Assembly: GCA_023014485.1 (NCBI GenBank)
Contig: JAJOZX010002715.1
Span: forward strand, 376,001-440,000
Source of the DNA: Bathynomus jamesi
Taxonomy: Eukaryota > Arthropoda > Malacostraca > Isopoda > Cirolanidae
Length of the DNA stretch: 64,000 nt
Direction of reading: 5' to 3'
A program made the translations under genes and the position numbers. Each line of letters begins with the position of its first letter. Positions within the stretch are counted from its first letter, which is position 1. Shown here piece by piece: positions 32,251 through 43,334 of the stretch. Under the pieces are notes generated by a model, which made no database searches, was not told the DNA's origin, and was given only the letters and a program-made list of their open reading frames with translations.

Positions 32251-32735
32251 AATGGAAACATTGATCTCATCTGATGTACTAGTAGAGGTATAAGGAAATG
32301 GGTTCTCAAATTACCGTATGTATGTGTTTATTTATTTAATTTATTTATTTTATTTCATTATTTATTAAGTTATAAGTTAGGTTAGGCTTTAGCTATGTTC
32401 GATTAGGTTATTAAAATGTCAGGGGAATTCGACGCCTTCGAAATTGGCTTAAAAACGACTTGGCTCATTTGCATGAAATCGAAATTCTGGGAAATATATT
32501 TGGTACAGAATTTGATTATATGGACAATTGGACATAACTGATTTTATGAATGGAAAGATATACCAACAACTTTATTAACCTTAGTTTAGCCTAACCCATC
32601 CTAACTTAATAAAACACGAAGTAGTTTGTACATAAAATGTTCAACTTTCGTTGTCTTTTGCATGCGTTATTCAAGAGAGGGGATGCGGGATGCGTACAAT
32701 GAATGATGATCTCGTGTGTGTATATATAGGTACCG

Positions 32736-32766
<31 letters not shown>

Positions 32767-32962
32767 CCAAACTTACCATTTTAAACACTTTTAATCCGTG
32801 AAAGTACCTGGAATAAGCTATTTAACTTAGTATACCGCGTAACTGAATATGTCTACAGCTTCTGTAGTAATTGAAATGGCGTACAGTAGCTTCAGTATCT
32901 AACGAAAGCAGTAATAACCACTAAAATGAGCTGACGTAATTTAAGTTTTTGTTTTATTGGCT
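32251..32962. other. intron sequence with a (TA)n tract
   Basis: A/T-rich ABHD2 intron sequence. A TA microsatellite lies at 32736-32761, and a GTTAGGTTAGG run at 32375. No gene seen. Confidence 0.4.
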
Positions 32963-32970
32963 ATTGGGCA

Positions 32971-33789
32971 CAGGGCTGTGGAGTCGGAGTCGGAAGCAAT
33001 TTTGGTGGTGCTGGAGTCGGAGTCGGTAAAAATGTACCGACTCCGACTCCGACCTCAATATAAATTTTAATAAAATATGTTTTGTGTGTGATATCACTGG
33101 CAGCTATGGTGGTTAAACCACTTAAATAATAAACACAATGTTTTCCATTTCAGACACTAATGCCATTAATTCATTTTTTCTTTTCAGATAATATTTTTTA
33201 TTTTTAATGCTTATTTAATTTCGAGTTCTTTCTAAATTTCATAAGTTTTTAACTTTCAAGTCTAAAACCCCTTTCACAATGGCAAAGACACTTCCAACAA
33301 AGTCTGCAGTTTTTAAATATTTTACAATAACCACAGATGGGAAACATTTCGTGTGTCAGTGTATGATAGAAGATGATGATGATGAAAAATTATGTGAAGC
33401 AAAAATCAGTGGTTTTACTGGCTCTGATAAAAATGCACCAACCAGAGCATCAAATTTGAAAAGACATTTGCAGTGTTTCCATCCAAAATTTAGAAGTTGT
33501 CATTGAGAAAGATAGTAATAAAAACCTTCCAACTACTTCAAAGTTAACAAAAGATCAGAAATCTACTGAACGACAAGCACCACTTACAAGATTCTTTACT
33601 ACAGACAAAGTTACCGTAACAATGACCACAGATGATGATGCTTCACGTGGTGGTGATGAAATGCCTCTTGTGTAATTATCATCATAGCAGATTTAGAATT
33701 AATATACCTTCGGAGTCGGAGTCGGAGTCGGATAGACAAAAAATTGAGGAGTCGGAGTCGGTTTTTTATGTGCCGACTCCACAGCCCTG
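32971..33789 (+). mobile_element. hAT element with GGAGTC-rich ends
   Basis: Ends CAGGGCTGTGGAGTCGG and CCGACTCCACAGCCCTG are perfect inverted repeats. ATTGGGCA is directly repeated at 32963-32970 and 33790-33797. Subterminal GGAGTCGGAGTCGG arrays lie at both sides. At 819 bp it keeps only the N-terminal zinc-finger part of a transposase. Confidence 0.93.
33279..33506 (+). pseudogene. hAT transposase N-terminal BED-type zinc finger
   Basis: Starts at ATG 33279 (MAKTLPTKSAVFKYFTI). It contains HFVCQCMIE followed by SNLKRHLQCFHPKF, a C-x2-C-type / H-x4-H pattern typical of BED fingers that bind transposon ends. After the stop at 33504 the shifted frame continues with a Thr/Ser-rich linker to about 33675 (RQAPLTRFFT). 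The catalytic domain is deleted. Confidence 0.75.
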
Positions 33790-34044
33790 ATTGGGCAGTT
33801 AATAACTGTTCTGCATCTCCATTTTCAAGGCTATTCCATACAGATCATATCTTCAGCCCTGATGCTAGTTATATTAAGAATGCATTAAAACCAGTAGTAC
33901 GAAATTTACTAAGTACTTAAGTACAAAGCTTTCTTATATATTCTCCACTTTCCTGTAAAATTTCTTTGGCCACTTTTCCAGGGTCAAGGTATTTTCTTCA
34001 ACCTTTTTCCGTACCTGCCTCTGGCAGGCAGGGAGGGTGGGGAG

Positions 34045-35593
34045 CAGTGATGTAGGTCTCGAGATCGGTCCGAGACCGATCTCGAGACCCAATTTGCAGA
34101 TCTCGATCTCGGTCTCCGCTATTTAGATCTCGATCTCGGTCTCGACAGACGCGGTCTCGGTTTTTCTCCCCGAGACCTTTCGAGACCTCTCGAGACCATA
34201 ATGAAAAATACATGTTATTGCCATACTCATGATGGTGGCTTGGTTGAACAGACACAATTCAGAATGTTTATGAAAGTTTGTAAAAGTAAGGGACTCTAGG
34301 TATTCACTAATCAGTCACCCTGTTTTGAGTTGCCACGTTTGTTTTGCGGGGGGGGGGGGGGGGGTCTGGATTTTTTTAGGTTAGCGCTACAAAAAAAATT
34401 TGCCTCCCCCGCCCCCGTCAGATTAATTTTATTGAAAATGGAAACACTAAATAGAGAATTATATATATTATATATATAAGTATATATTATAAGGCCACTT
34501 AGTGTTGCCAAACGGCGTGTCAACCTCTGTGGCGTGATAAACACGATTATCCTCCCATCCAATATGTATTTGAAAAAATAAAATGCTTCACACAAAAATA
34601 ATGCAAGAAATACAGCATAAAGAAAACAGTACCGATAAATTCAATAAAGCATAGAATAACTCGACAACCCTTCACATCACTTATATTTACAACGTACTGA
34701 TTCGTAGAACAAATCGCAATTGCCAATTGTAAATGTTAAAAAATGACGTCATCAATGATGTCACGGCGGAACTTTTATCACGCCACACCTCCCCTTTAGC
34801 GCTCATTCTCACAGCAGCGATGACGAAATAAAACAGTCAAACCAAAGTTCCGAGACTAATGGCAAAATATCAAAGCTATCGGTCCAAGCAGAAGAACGTT
34901 GAAATTGGGAAGATTTTGAACCGCAGGGAACAGTTGCGGCGGTACCTCTTAGAGATCGATGAATCTCATATTTTAGACAACTGCTCTCCAATAAAGTTTT
35001 GGCACCAGAAAAGGGATAAATTCCCATCACTGGCCAATATTGCCATGACTGTTTTAACAGTGCCTGCCTCTAGTGCTCCAATTGAGCGTGTATTTAGCCA
35101 TGGAGGCATAATAATGAGGCCCCACAGAAGTCGACCTTCAGCAGATCTTCTGAGCATGCTGATGTTCCTTAAGTGTAATGAGCACCTATCATGCTTTAAA
35201 TAAATGCACACAAGTCAAACTGGGTAGTGGGTACGTTCATTAAACCTTCTGTAACAGATATAAAAGAAGTAAATAAATAAAAAGTACGTATATATATATA
35301 TATATTCATTTATTAATTTATAGGCTACACCTTTTGAATTCAACACACTACATCTGAGAAAGTAGTTATTAGTTTATTAATATACTTAACATAGTCTAAT
35401 TTCCATAGTAGTGTAAAACAAATTGAAAAGGCATGAGCTTGGTCTCGATCTCGGTCTCGAATTTTAAGGGTCTCGATCTCGGAAGGTAGATCTCGATCTC
35501 GAACCTTTGATCTCGGTCTCGATCTTGGTCTCACAGGATCAGGTCTCGGTCTCGGTCTCAGTCTCGGACTTGGTGGTCTCGACTACATCACTG
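34045..35593 (+). mobile_element. hAT element with GATCTC/GGTCTC subterminal arrays
   Basis: Ends CAGTGATGTAG and CTACATCACTG are perfect inverted repeats, and GTGGGGAG is directly repeated at 34037-34044 and 35594-35601. Both subterminal regions (34053-34196 and 35441-35582) are packed with irregular six-base units GATCTC and GGTCTC, including inverted GAGACC copies at the left. A run of about 18 G lies near 34347. The interior keeps one C-terminal transposase fragment. It is inserted into the 3' tail of the minus-strand LINE, so it is younger than that LINE. Confidence 0.93.
34859..35203 (+). pseudogene. hAT transposase C-terminal dimerisation domain
   Basis: Contains IKFWHQKRDKFPSLANIAMT, VPASSAPIERVFSHGGIIM and a terminal LMFLKCNEHL. 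These are the W-x3-(7)-FP and P-x-ER-x-FS blocks of hATC. Only about 110 residues remain, ending at a natural-looking stop (35201-35203). The element is internally deleted and non-autonomous. Confidence 0.85.
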
Positions 35594-36197
35594 GTGGGGA
35601 GAGAGCCTTATACTTTTCTATCCAGTTTTCTACTACTGCTCTTGTTTGGGTTCCGTGCGTCGGTACATAGCCAGATAAACCCGGCTCATCTGGTACCGTC
35701 CTGAGCCAGGCATCTAGTCTTCTCTTGAAGACTTCAACTTTGACCTCTGTAATGTTTCTGAGGTCCTTTGGAAGCTGGTTGAAAATTCTTGGCCCCCTGA
35801 CAACCAAGCTATTTTCCTTCAGAGTTGAGGAGGTCCCTTGTCGGGCCTTTAATTTGGGAACACTACACATTCTGCCTTTCCTATTTTCCAGCGTTGTCTG
35901 GATGGTAATTGGGTTTAGTTTGAGGTTTGGTACCAGTTTTTCGATCATTTTCCTTATGTACATTATGGTATACCTCTCTCTTCTTCCAGGGAGTACAAAT
36001 TTAGTTTACGTAGTCTTTCCCAGTAGTTGAGTTCTTTGCAGCTATCAATCTTGGCTGTGAAATGTGTCTGCGTTTCTTCTAGTTTATTAATTTCTTCCTT
36101 TTTATATGGGGACGTCAAAACTGAGCAGTATTCAAGTTTTGGTATGATCAGTGTTCTCATCAGGGGAATCATTACTTACTGTCTTGTCCCTCCTGAA

Positions 36198-36762
36198 CAG
36201 GGCCGGATTTTCCAATAGGCAACATAGGCCATTGGCCTAGGGCCCACCAGTAACTGGGGGCCCACTGGGGACCTCCTACAATCCCTTGACACAAACAGTA
36301 TCATTGACAAATTTGCCATAGAAAAAAGCAGGAAAAAGTCATTTTGAACTTCACATAGTTGTGCTTGCAAAATTTATTATGCTTCAGTTTCATTGTATTT
36401 TTCCATTATTCCTATGTGTAAGATGTACATGATATGGAACTTGATTTACTTTGATGTACTTGATATGGAACTAATTTGATTAAAAATTATTAATGTGTAA
36501 TGTATTACATTATGTTGTAATTCTTATTGCAAAATTTATTATGCTTCAATTTGACTGTATTTTTTTCCATTATTCCTTTGTGTAAGAATAAGTTGTACAT
36601 GATATAAAACTAATTTGAATAAAATTATTGATGTGTTACATTATGTTGTAATTCTTTTTTTTTTACATTACAATATTACTATATATATATATTTTTTTTT
36701 TGGGGGGGGTGGGCACTGATAAGGTTTGGCCTAGGGCCCACAAGCAAGTAAATCCGGCCCTG
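36198..36762. mobile_element. non-autonomous hAT element in the LINE RT
   Basis: Ends CAGGGCCGGATTT and AAATCCGGCCCTG are inverted. CTCCTGAA is directly repeated at 36190-36197 and 36763-36770. A second inverted pair, GGCCTAGGGCCCAC / GGCCTAGGGCCCAC-type palindrome, lies inside both ends. The 565 bp carry no transposase. Removing it restores the LINE reading region. Confidence 0.93.
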
Positions 36763-37501
36763 CTCCTGAACGTTCTTAGTACCTGTCCCGCGACTCTTCT
36801 TGCTTTGTTTATTGCTATCTGATTTTGTTTTCGCATCATTGATCGACCACTTTCGTGCTTCTCTGAATTTCTTGTCTATCTGGAGCATAATATGCAGTCT
36901 TTTTAAGTTCCTTATTTCTACCATATCTCAAGAGCTGAAATTTCTCTGTGTTAAATGTCATATTGTTGTCTTCTGACCATTTGTATATTTTGTTTGTGAC
37001 CCTCCTGAAGGCCTTTACTTCGTTTGCATCGCTGATTTTTCTGCTGATCTTTGTATCGTCCGCAAATGATGTTACTATACTGTTGCTTTACTCCACTGTC
37101 TATGTCTGTTAGCATGATAATGAACAGGAGTGGGGCCAGCACTGTACCTTGTGGTACTGAGCTGCGTACTTTATTATAATATATATATATATATATATTT
37201 AGAGTATTTGCCATTTCTTTGTTTAACGTTTTGATGAGTGTAGATTTTATTTTTTTATTTTTTGCGTGTGCTATGTAGTTAGAACGAACATGAACCCTAT
37301 CAGTTACCTACGTACACATTTCATCACTATAAATGTCCATGTTTACTATTAGTAATGTAGTTCCGGTATGATACATTGCAGTACCCAGGCTTGATCCCAG
37401 CCAACTGAGCATGAAAGAGTGTTTATTTTACCGGTGAAGGGATCTTCACTACCCGAAAACCATCGTGAATATGATCTGTATTTACATGGAATTCTTTGCA
37501 G

Positions 37502-37669
37502 ATTCATATACCATCGCAGTTTGTCCGGGAATAGCCAATAGCAGTGAAAGTGCATACGTCCGCGCGTTGGTTTCTTTGGCGAGCGATCAGGGCTACCGGT
37601 GCATCGTCCTCAACCATTTAGGGGTCCTTCCGCACGTCGCTGTCACCAGCCCGAGGGTGTTCAGATACG
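37502..37669 (+). CDS. ABHD2: ABHD2 exon: first beta-strands of the core
   Basis: Reads SYTIAVCPGIANSSESAYVR, then GYRCIVLNHLGVLP and TSPRVFRYG, parallel to MVICPGIANHSEKQYIR and GYRCAVLNHLGALP of vertebrate ABHD2. The first two bases complete the Asp codon begun at 31057 (phase 1). The acceptor is TTCTTTGCAG and the donor TACG/GTAAAA. NHLG likely contributes the oxyanion hole. The preceding intron of 6.4 kb is full of transposons. The exon is 168 bp. Confidence 0.95.
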
Positions 37670-37766
37670 GTAAAATAATCGTTCTTTTTGCGTATAATAT
37701 TAAGGGTTTTTCCGATACATTTAGGTAAACTTTAAGTACGCCTGTGCGACTTTATATCCTCGATAA

Positions 37767-37932
37767 CAGTGGTTCCCAACCCAACCTAGGGGTAATGACA
37801 CGCGATTCAGAAGTTATAAAAAAAAATAATGTTTAATCCAGAAGTTATAAAAAAATGTCTAATGATTGAGGTAATGGGGCTGGATTAGAATTGGGTTTTG
37901 GGTAACCATACAAAAAAGGTTGGGAACCACTG
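37767..37932. mobile_element. short hAT MITE in ABHD2 intron
   Basis: Ends CAGTGGTTCCCAACC and GGTTGGGAACCACTG are inverted, with CTCGATAA and CTCTATAA flanking (7 of 8 identical). The same end family as the 424 bp element at 9069. Confidence 0.85.
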
Positions 37933-39375
37933 CTCTATAACGATATTACTCTCCCAGATAAATCACTCCATCAGACATGACAGATTATTTTCACTTTTAT
38001 AGATAGTTTAACTGTAGCCTAATCTGATGTAATTTAACCCAAATATAAAATTCCAGTTGTAAAATGTGTTAAATTAGTATAATATAACGTCGATCGTAAA
38101 TATTGGGCTGCCGGTTTTCAGGCTTGTCCATTTCGGCGAAATGGCTAGAATTAGAGTTTGGTTTAGAACACATGAATCCACATGACTTTATAGGTATCCT
38201 TTAAAATACGAGTTTGTAACTTGTCACAGTAGCTTCAACGAATTTTTGTAATTACGAATATATATTCTATAAAATAGTGTCTCACTCGATTGCTTATCCT
38301 ATAAAATAGCAAATGTATTTGACTATATAAACCTGATTTCGAAGTACACGAATTATTGACGGTATTTCCACAAAGCAAATCGTAGTCAAGGCAATTCCAG
38401 GATCCCCTTTCAATTTATTTGTTTCCCGGGGTTCTCTCTCATAGACACCGATTTTTGTGTCTACAGCCGAATATGAAGCAACTAGAGTCGGTCATCCAAA
38501 GCAAACTGGTTCCTCATATAATTTTGTAAGGTATAAAAAGTTTTTTAATGTACCGTATAGTATAATTCTACATAATTACGTTTATTTTAATTTCATTACA
38601 AAGGTATACCCACTGAACCCACCTATTATAATTAGCTATCGCATGAGTCCTCGAATAACTTTTTAAGCAGTAAACTTTTGTTAATCTTGGTTGTGTCAGT
38701 GTCTTTATTATGAAATTATTTCTCCTTTAATATTTAATTTGTTGTAGATGGTTCCATTACTTTTTCACCAAGTCATTAGAAAGTGAGAGTTCTTCAATTT
38801 TTGCTCTCTCTTCCGGTAAGTTCTGTACCAAGTGCGGCGGCCCCTTCGCTTAGTGTAATTTTGTACATCATCGCTAAAAAGCATAAATAACTGGCTATTC
38901 ATTTGACTTTTAACTCAAATTATAAAACATGATCACAACAAAAAAATTTTACAAGCAGCTCCATTGTAAAACGTTTTTGTCTTGTTAATCAAAGATTTAG
39001 GATTCGTCACTTTGTTCAGATCACTCCCATTCCCATGTTGAAAATTTTGCTAGTAAATAAAGATTCTCTGCAGTTGATTATATGAAAAACCTTTCCCAGA
39101 TTATTTAAAATATCGAAGTAACGTAGATAAAAAGTCAAGACATCGTTTTAAAGGTCTAAAAATGTCACTGTGCTGGAAAAAGCTTTTTGTATCGAACTGC
39201 TAGTTACCAGACAGCAGTGTGTTTAAACTAACTTAACCCGACTTAACGAAGCCTTTCTCGAACAACTGGAAAATTAACGTCGGGGCTCGAACACTGGCCA
39301 ACCATTTTTCATTTAAAACCCAATTCATCTTAAAATCTTAAATCCTTGTCCTAAACCTAAAGTTTTTTGTTGCAG
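37933..39375. other. ABHD2 intron, no further feature seen
   Basis: A/T-rich intron sequence. A short open frame near 38457 shows no recognisable content. Confidence 0.45.
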
Positions 39376-39559
39376 GTAAGACTGACGAATATCATTTGAT
39401 GCTTTCAAAATTCCTAGAAGCTTACCCCGATTCGAAACTCGTGTTGGTCGGTTTCAGCATGGGAGGGAACATCGTGTGCAAGTACCTCGGAGAACTGAGG
39501 ATGAGGTCTTCGAATATCGTTGGGGCCATTTCTATCTGTCAAGGATACGATGCAGTTAG
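39376..39559 (+). CDS. ABHD2: ABHD2 exon: nucleophile elbow
   Basis: Reads KTDEYHLMLSKFLEAYPDSK, then LVLVGFSMGGNIVCKYLGEL and ISICQGYDAVR. The GFSMGG motif carries the catalytic serine of the Ser-Asp-His triad and matches VVVGFSLGGNIVCKYLGE in vertebrate ABHD2. The exon opens in phase 1 after TTTTTTGTTGCAG and ends at AG/GTACGA in phase 2. The open frame continues into the intron by chance. The exon is 184 bp. Confidence 0.95.
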
Positions 39560-39885
39560 GTACGAGAAACCAATCTTTAATTCTTTTCGTTTGGTGTATT
39601 TTTCTGTTGTTTCAAATCATCATTATTAAAACCACATTTCCCATTCTTCGTACCTTAACATTAGTTTTGCCTCAGCCGGAATTGTTCATTCTGACGAAGG
39701 TCAAGCTTGTTACCCCACCTTAGACCTATAGCTTAACGTGGAATTTGAAGCACGACCCACTATGGGTGGTCAAAAATCACAAAACCCTCGCCCCCATCTC
39801 GATCTCCTGATAGGCTACTCCGGTTAACCATTTATCTACATACCAATCATTTTAGAAGATATGGAATGATGAACAGCTGGGTGAG

Positions 39886-39976
39886 CGGAGCGCCGCCACC
39901 CTTCGCTGAGAATCGAACCTGGGGCCAGTGGATTCGTAGTCACCATTGCTGACCACTACACCACCGAGGCGCATTT
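39886..39976 (-). mobile_element. tRNA-derived SINE head, minus strand
   Basis: On the minus strand a tRNA-like unit starts GCGCCTCGGTGGTGTAGTGG (A box at 39952-39963) and has a perfect B box GGTTCGATTC (39910-39919). The anticodon stem is imperfect, so a functional tRNA is unlikely and a SINE promoter is the better call. The body probably extends toward 39770. Confidence 0.6.
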
Positions 39977-40330
39977 GACCTCAGAATGGTTACAAAGGGT
40001 TATTCACAGTTGCAACAGTAGGTTCTTTATACAACAGACACTGACTACCAACTGTCAGTTACCCTTTATATATTTTACTAAATACTAGTAGGTTTTATTT
40101 ATTCTCCTTTTCTGTTGAATAAATTTCTCTAAAATTAGATGGAGAATCCACTGTTACTACGAATTTCCGTTCTGATCTACCTTGTAAAGTTCTCCTGTCG
40201 CATACATTAGTTTCGCCCTTTACACGTTTAACACTCATTCTTTCACTCCCTACAGGTATTTTTTCTACTTCTCACGGTTTGACATAATTACAAACCTCTT
40301 TAAATCTTCATAACACTGCTTCTTGCAGAT

Positions 40331-40460
40331 TAGCGAAGTTGGGTCTGTAACAACCCGTGATTCGAATCCCACGTAAAGCTGTAGATCGCCTCGGTCACAT
40401 GACCTTTGCTTAACGAAGGAGATTAAAACAACCCCAAAACAACAACAACAACAACAACAG
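40331..40460 (+). mobile_element. tRNA-derived SINE, copy 1
   Basis: The B-box-like GTGATTCGAATCCC (40356-40370) is followed by CACGTAAAGCTGTAG, CATATGACC-like CACATGACC, then GAAGGAG, AACAACCCC and an (AAC)n tail. The same order appears at 43425-43584. Confidence 0.7.
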
Positions 40461-40674
40461 CAACACTAATAACTAACAATGTTTACGACTTTTACCTACT
40501 CCCTGTTTACACCTTTTTCGCACTTGTTTTAATTGTTCATATGATCAAAGAAATCTGGCGGATTAAAAAAGTCTATCTGGAATTAAATTTATTTGGAGTT
40601 TTTTAATTTCAAAAACCTTTTCCAAAACAATTCGTATAATCCTGTTGATACTAAAAGATGAAGCTACTTCGTAG

Positions 40675-40869
40675 GTCGCTGAAGTATTTGTTAGAATGGC
40701 ACAACTTGGCTCGTCTCTACCTCTATTCCATGACTGAGAACATGCGGTCTGTGATCATTAGAAACAAAGATGTTCTTTTCACTGATGAAGTCAAACGCAA
40801 GTACAATATCGACGAAAGGCGAGTCATCTCAGCAGCCACTTTGCCAGAGTTGGACGAGGTTTACACGAG
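40675..40869 (+). CDS. ABHD2: ABHD2 exon: lid/cap helices
   Basis: Reads RSLKYLLEWHNLARLYLYSM, then TENMRSVIIRNKDVLF and RRVISAATLPELDEVYTR. This matches the helical region between the nucleophile and the acid in ABHD2 (MQWDQCRRFYNFLMADNMKK in vertebrates). The first base completes an Arg codon from the previous exon. The acceptor CTACTTCGTAG has a weak pyrimidine tract. The donor is ACGAG/GTAATG. The exon is 195 bp. Confidence 0.93.
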
Positions 40870-41025
40870 GTAATGATTCATAATTATTTAGATAGTTGCG
40901 AGTGATTGAAGTCCTCTGGCTTGTCTTGAGTTTATGCATTATAAGCTTCTTGAGCAATCTAGTGTAGGATATGTATAATTCTTAAAAGTTTCTTAAATGA
41001 ATTTAGGTTTTAAACGTTTTTAAAG

Positions 41026-41332
41026 GCACATCTTTGGAATGCGGAGCACGGAAGAACTTTACCGCGTAGATAGTTCCGGGAATTACCTTCAGAACATCGA
41101 AGTGCCTCTGATCTGTATCAATGCCAAAGACGACCCCATCGTTCACCCCGATCTTCTAAGCATTCCGGAAAGGTTCGTTCGTCATTCTCAGAACAGTTCA
41201 CTCTACATCGAGACTGAACACGGTGGCCATCTCGGGTATTATGACGGTGGTTTCATCATTCCCAAGTCTATTACGTGGCTCGATAGAACGGTCGTCTCTC
41301 TTGTCACAGCGTTAGCGAGCAACGATTGTTAG
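41026..41332 (+). CDS. ABHD2: ABHD2 last exon: catalytic Asp and His
   Basis: Reads RSTEELYRVDSSGNYLQNIE, then VPLICINAKDDPIVHPDLL and TEHGGHLGYYDGG. NAKDDPIV holds the acid and EHGGHLG the catalytic histidine, matching VNAADDPLVHESLL and LHGGHLGFFEG. The stop TAG is at 41330-41332, after ALASNDC. This tail is shorter than in vertebrates. The five exons total 1030 bp, about 342 residues, against about 425 for full-length ABHD2. All splice phases agree, and no frameshift or stop is present, so the gene looks functional. Confidence 0.95.
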
Positions 41333-41490
41333 TCAGAAAATTTGGAAGGACCAGATTTGATTGGTCGTTGAAAATACTATATGGAATTCCTTTCGAACCA
41401 TAAATCTCTCGTTGGGAGAATATTTCTAACGTAGTTAGAATGAGCATTTACAAAACTATTTGTAACGTAATCGGAACATTGTATAATAAA
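41333..41490 (+). other. ABHD2: ABHD2 3' UTR with polyadenylation signal
   Basis: A/T-rich sequence after the stop; the first AATAAA is at 41485-41490, about 155 bp downstream. Further AATAAA strings at about 42160 and 42394 could serve longer transcripts. Confidence 0.55.
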
Positions 41491-41927
41491 CTTAGCATAG
41501 TTTTTGACAGATCGTCCGTCAGCCAGACGATTTCCATCTTTAAAAATGATTTAAAGTTCTAGTCATTTCTGATACAAAAGTTTTTTATCATCTTCAAAAT
41601 TTTGTTTTGAGCTTCTGAAATATTAAATGAAGGATTCAACAGAATCCTTTTGCGTTATGGTTATGTATTATTCAGTTCATTCCATTGTATTGTAATCAGA
41701 GTACATATATTATTCTTTTTACACAAAAGTATAAAGGTAGCTTTAAAAGTAAGATTCGTATGTTATTTATATTATTCTTGGCTTTTATAACTAGTAATGA
41801 ATCTTGTATCTGTGTAATCATTCGTGACATCGCTTCGTTTTTTATGGTTCACTGAACACGAGCACGATATGACCTAAACGTTACACGTTTTATTTGGATA
41901 TTATATAGAATTTTTTTTTTTTTTCCA

Positions 41928-42006
41928 TTAACCCTGGAATGCATAGCGGGATCAATTTGACCGCACACGTACTATGATTTAATTCGCCTATGCAGTCTTG
42001 GGTTAA
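41928..42006. mobile_element. TTAA-flanked miniature element
   Basis: TTAA at 41928-41931 and 42003-42006. The ends CCCTGGAATGCATAG and CTATGCAGTCTTGGG are inverted over about 15 bp. At 79 bp it is the smallest of the five TTAA-type units here. Confidence 0.7.
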
Positions 42007-42537
42007 CGGGGTATAGTTTTTCCATGTTTGAAGAATGCAGAAATGCCTATTTATTGGCTCAAACCACCACCACCACCACCACCACCACCCCTTTAGCTCA
42101 GAGTTTACCGTAGAATGTGTGTATAGGCCGGAAGCAATATTTGCAGAAATATATTTGACAATAAATAGACATTTTGTCAGACATTCTAGTAACGTTTGTG
42201 CTACAGTTCACTAACATATAGTCATTGAATGTTTTTTAGAAATTGGAAGAAAAACTAGTCAATAAATGTTTGTGATATTAAGTTTAGGCCTGAAATATCA
42301 ACGTATTTGGACGAACCTGTTCTGTATCGATAAGCCTATACTTTAGAACAGATTTCCATAGTTTTAAATGTAGCCTTTAATTAAACGTTTGCTAAATAAA
42401 TGTATTAACTGAATCGTATGTATATATATTAAAAAAAAAAAAAAAAATCTTAAGATAGCTAATGGTGTGCTTATTTTAAAAATCAAAAAGTTTTTTAACA
42501 CAAATTACATAAATTGTAATAACGTATTAAAATAAAT

Positions 42538-42543
<6 letters not shown>

Positions 42544-42594
<51 letters not shown>
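42544..42594 (+). repeat. (TA)n microsatellite
   Basis: About 25 TA units followed by TTTA repeats. Confidence 0.95.
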
Positions 42595-42598
<4 letters not shown>

Positions 42599-42917
42599 TT
42601 ATTTATTTATTTATTTTGCAGCTGTTGACTTCTTAGGGAAACGGAGCTTGCAGATGAAGAGAAGGATCTACACCACGACGAACATTTTCATTTATTTTCA
42701 AATGTTTCAACAAATACTTCTGTTATCAGTGGTCTAAGATTGTTTTAATGTCTTTTAAATTAAACTTTAGTTAAGTCGTGTAATTTATTGTATTTTACTT
42801 ACCTAAGTTTACTTTTATTTTGTTCTAAAGAAATTTTAAGTGTTAGACTACTGATGATGACAAAAGTATTTTTCGTAACTTCTGAAAAAAAATGTTCGCT
42901 GTCGTATCGATCCTTCT

Positions 42918-42921
<4 letters not shown>

Positions 42922-42987
<66 letters not shown>

Positions 42988-42988
42988 A
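42922..42988 (+). repeat. (TA)n(TG)n compound microsatellite
   Basis: About 22 TA units followed by 10 TG units. Confidence 0.95.
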
Positions 42989-43334
42989 TATCATATCATT
43001 TATATCATCAAGATTTTACTTATGAAGTAAATATTCGAATAAAGTGTGCTAATTCATAAGAATATTAAAAGACAATAAATTTAGTCAAGAAGCATTCTTC
43101 CTTATCGGCCAAATATAAGTAAGATATGAACAAATCTTTTCGGTTTTTGTACAAACTTTTTGTATGGCATTTTAGAAGTATTAATTTATATTATTTTTAT
43201 ATTATTTATAGCCCCTAGAATATTTATGCTATCAAATAGTCCAGAATAGCTTTAATTGCGCGTGACTTTATCACTATGATGACAATGAACACAAAATTGA
43301 TATGCATTTACCTTATATTTCTTATTATGAGAAA

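Larger units (their letters stand above)
33940..37183 (-). pseudogene. LINE RT and C-terminus, split by two hAT insertions
   Basis: Reading from 37183 down, the RT palm SSVPQGTVLAPLLFIIMLTD is followed in another frame by an ADDTK-like block and WSEDNNMTFN. Next comes the insertion at 36198-36762. The thumb follows with LIIPKLEYCSVLTSPYKKEE and RLRKLNLYSLEEER, then VVRGPRIFNQLPKDLR and VFKRRLDAWL. The frame ends in VVENWIEKYKAL, just before the insertion at 34045-35593. The 3' tail continues at 34036-33940. The blocks match CR1-like LINEs. Upstream RT and endonuclease parts are absent; a TA tract abuts the broken 5' edge at 37181. It lies antisense in an ABHD2 intron. Confidence 0.8.
39560..40674. 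other. ABHD2 intron with two tRNA-derived SINEs
   Basis: Contains the SINE copies listed at 39886 and 40331 and a short AAC trinucleotide run near 40438. No gene seen. Confidence 0.5.

Noticed and set aside
33998..34255. Arg-Asp repeat protein on the minus strand
   Set aside because: Product of the GATCTC/GGTCTC hexamer array of a hAT end.
39902..39972. Functional tRNA gene on the minus strand
   Set aside because: A and B boxes are present but the anticodon and acceptor stems do not pair well, and related tRNA-derived repeats occur nearby; a SINE is more likely.
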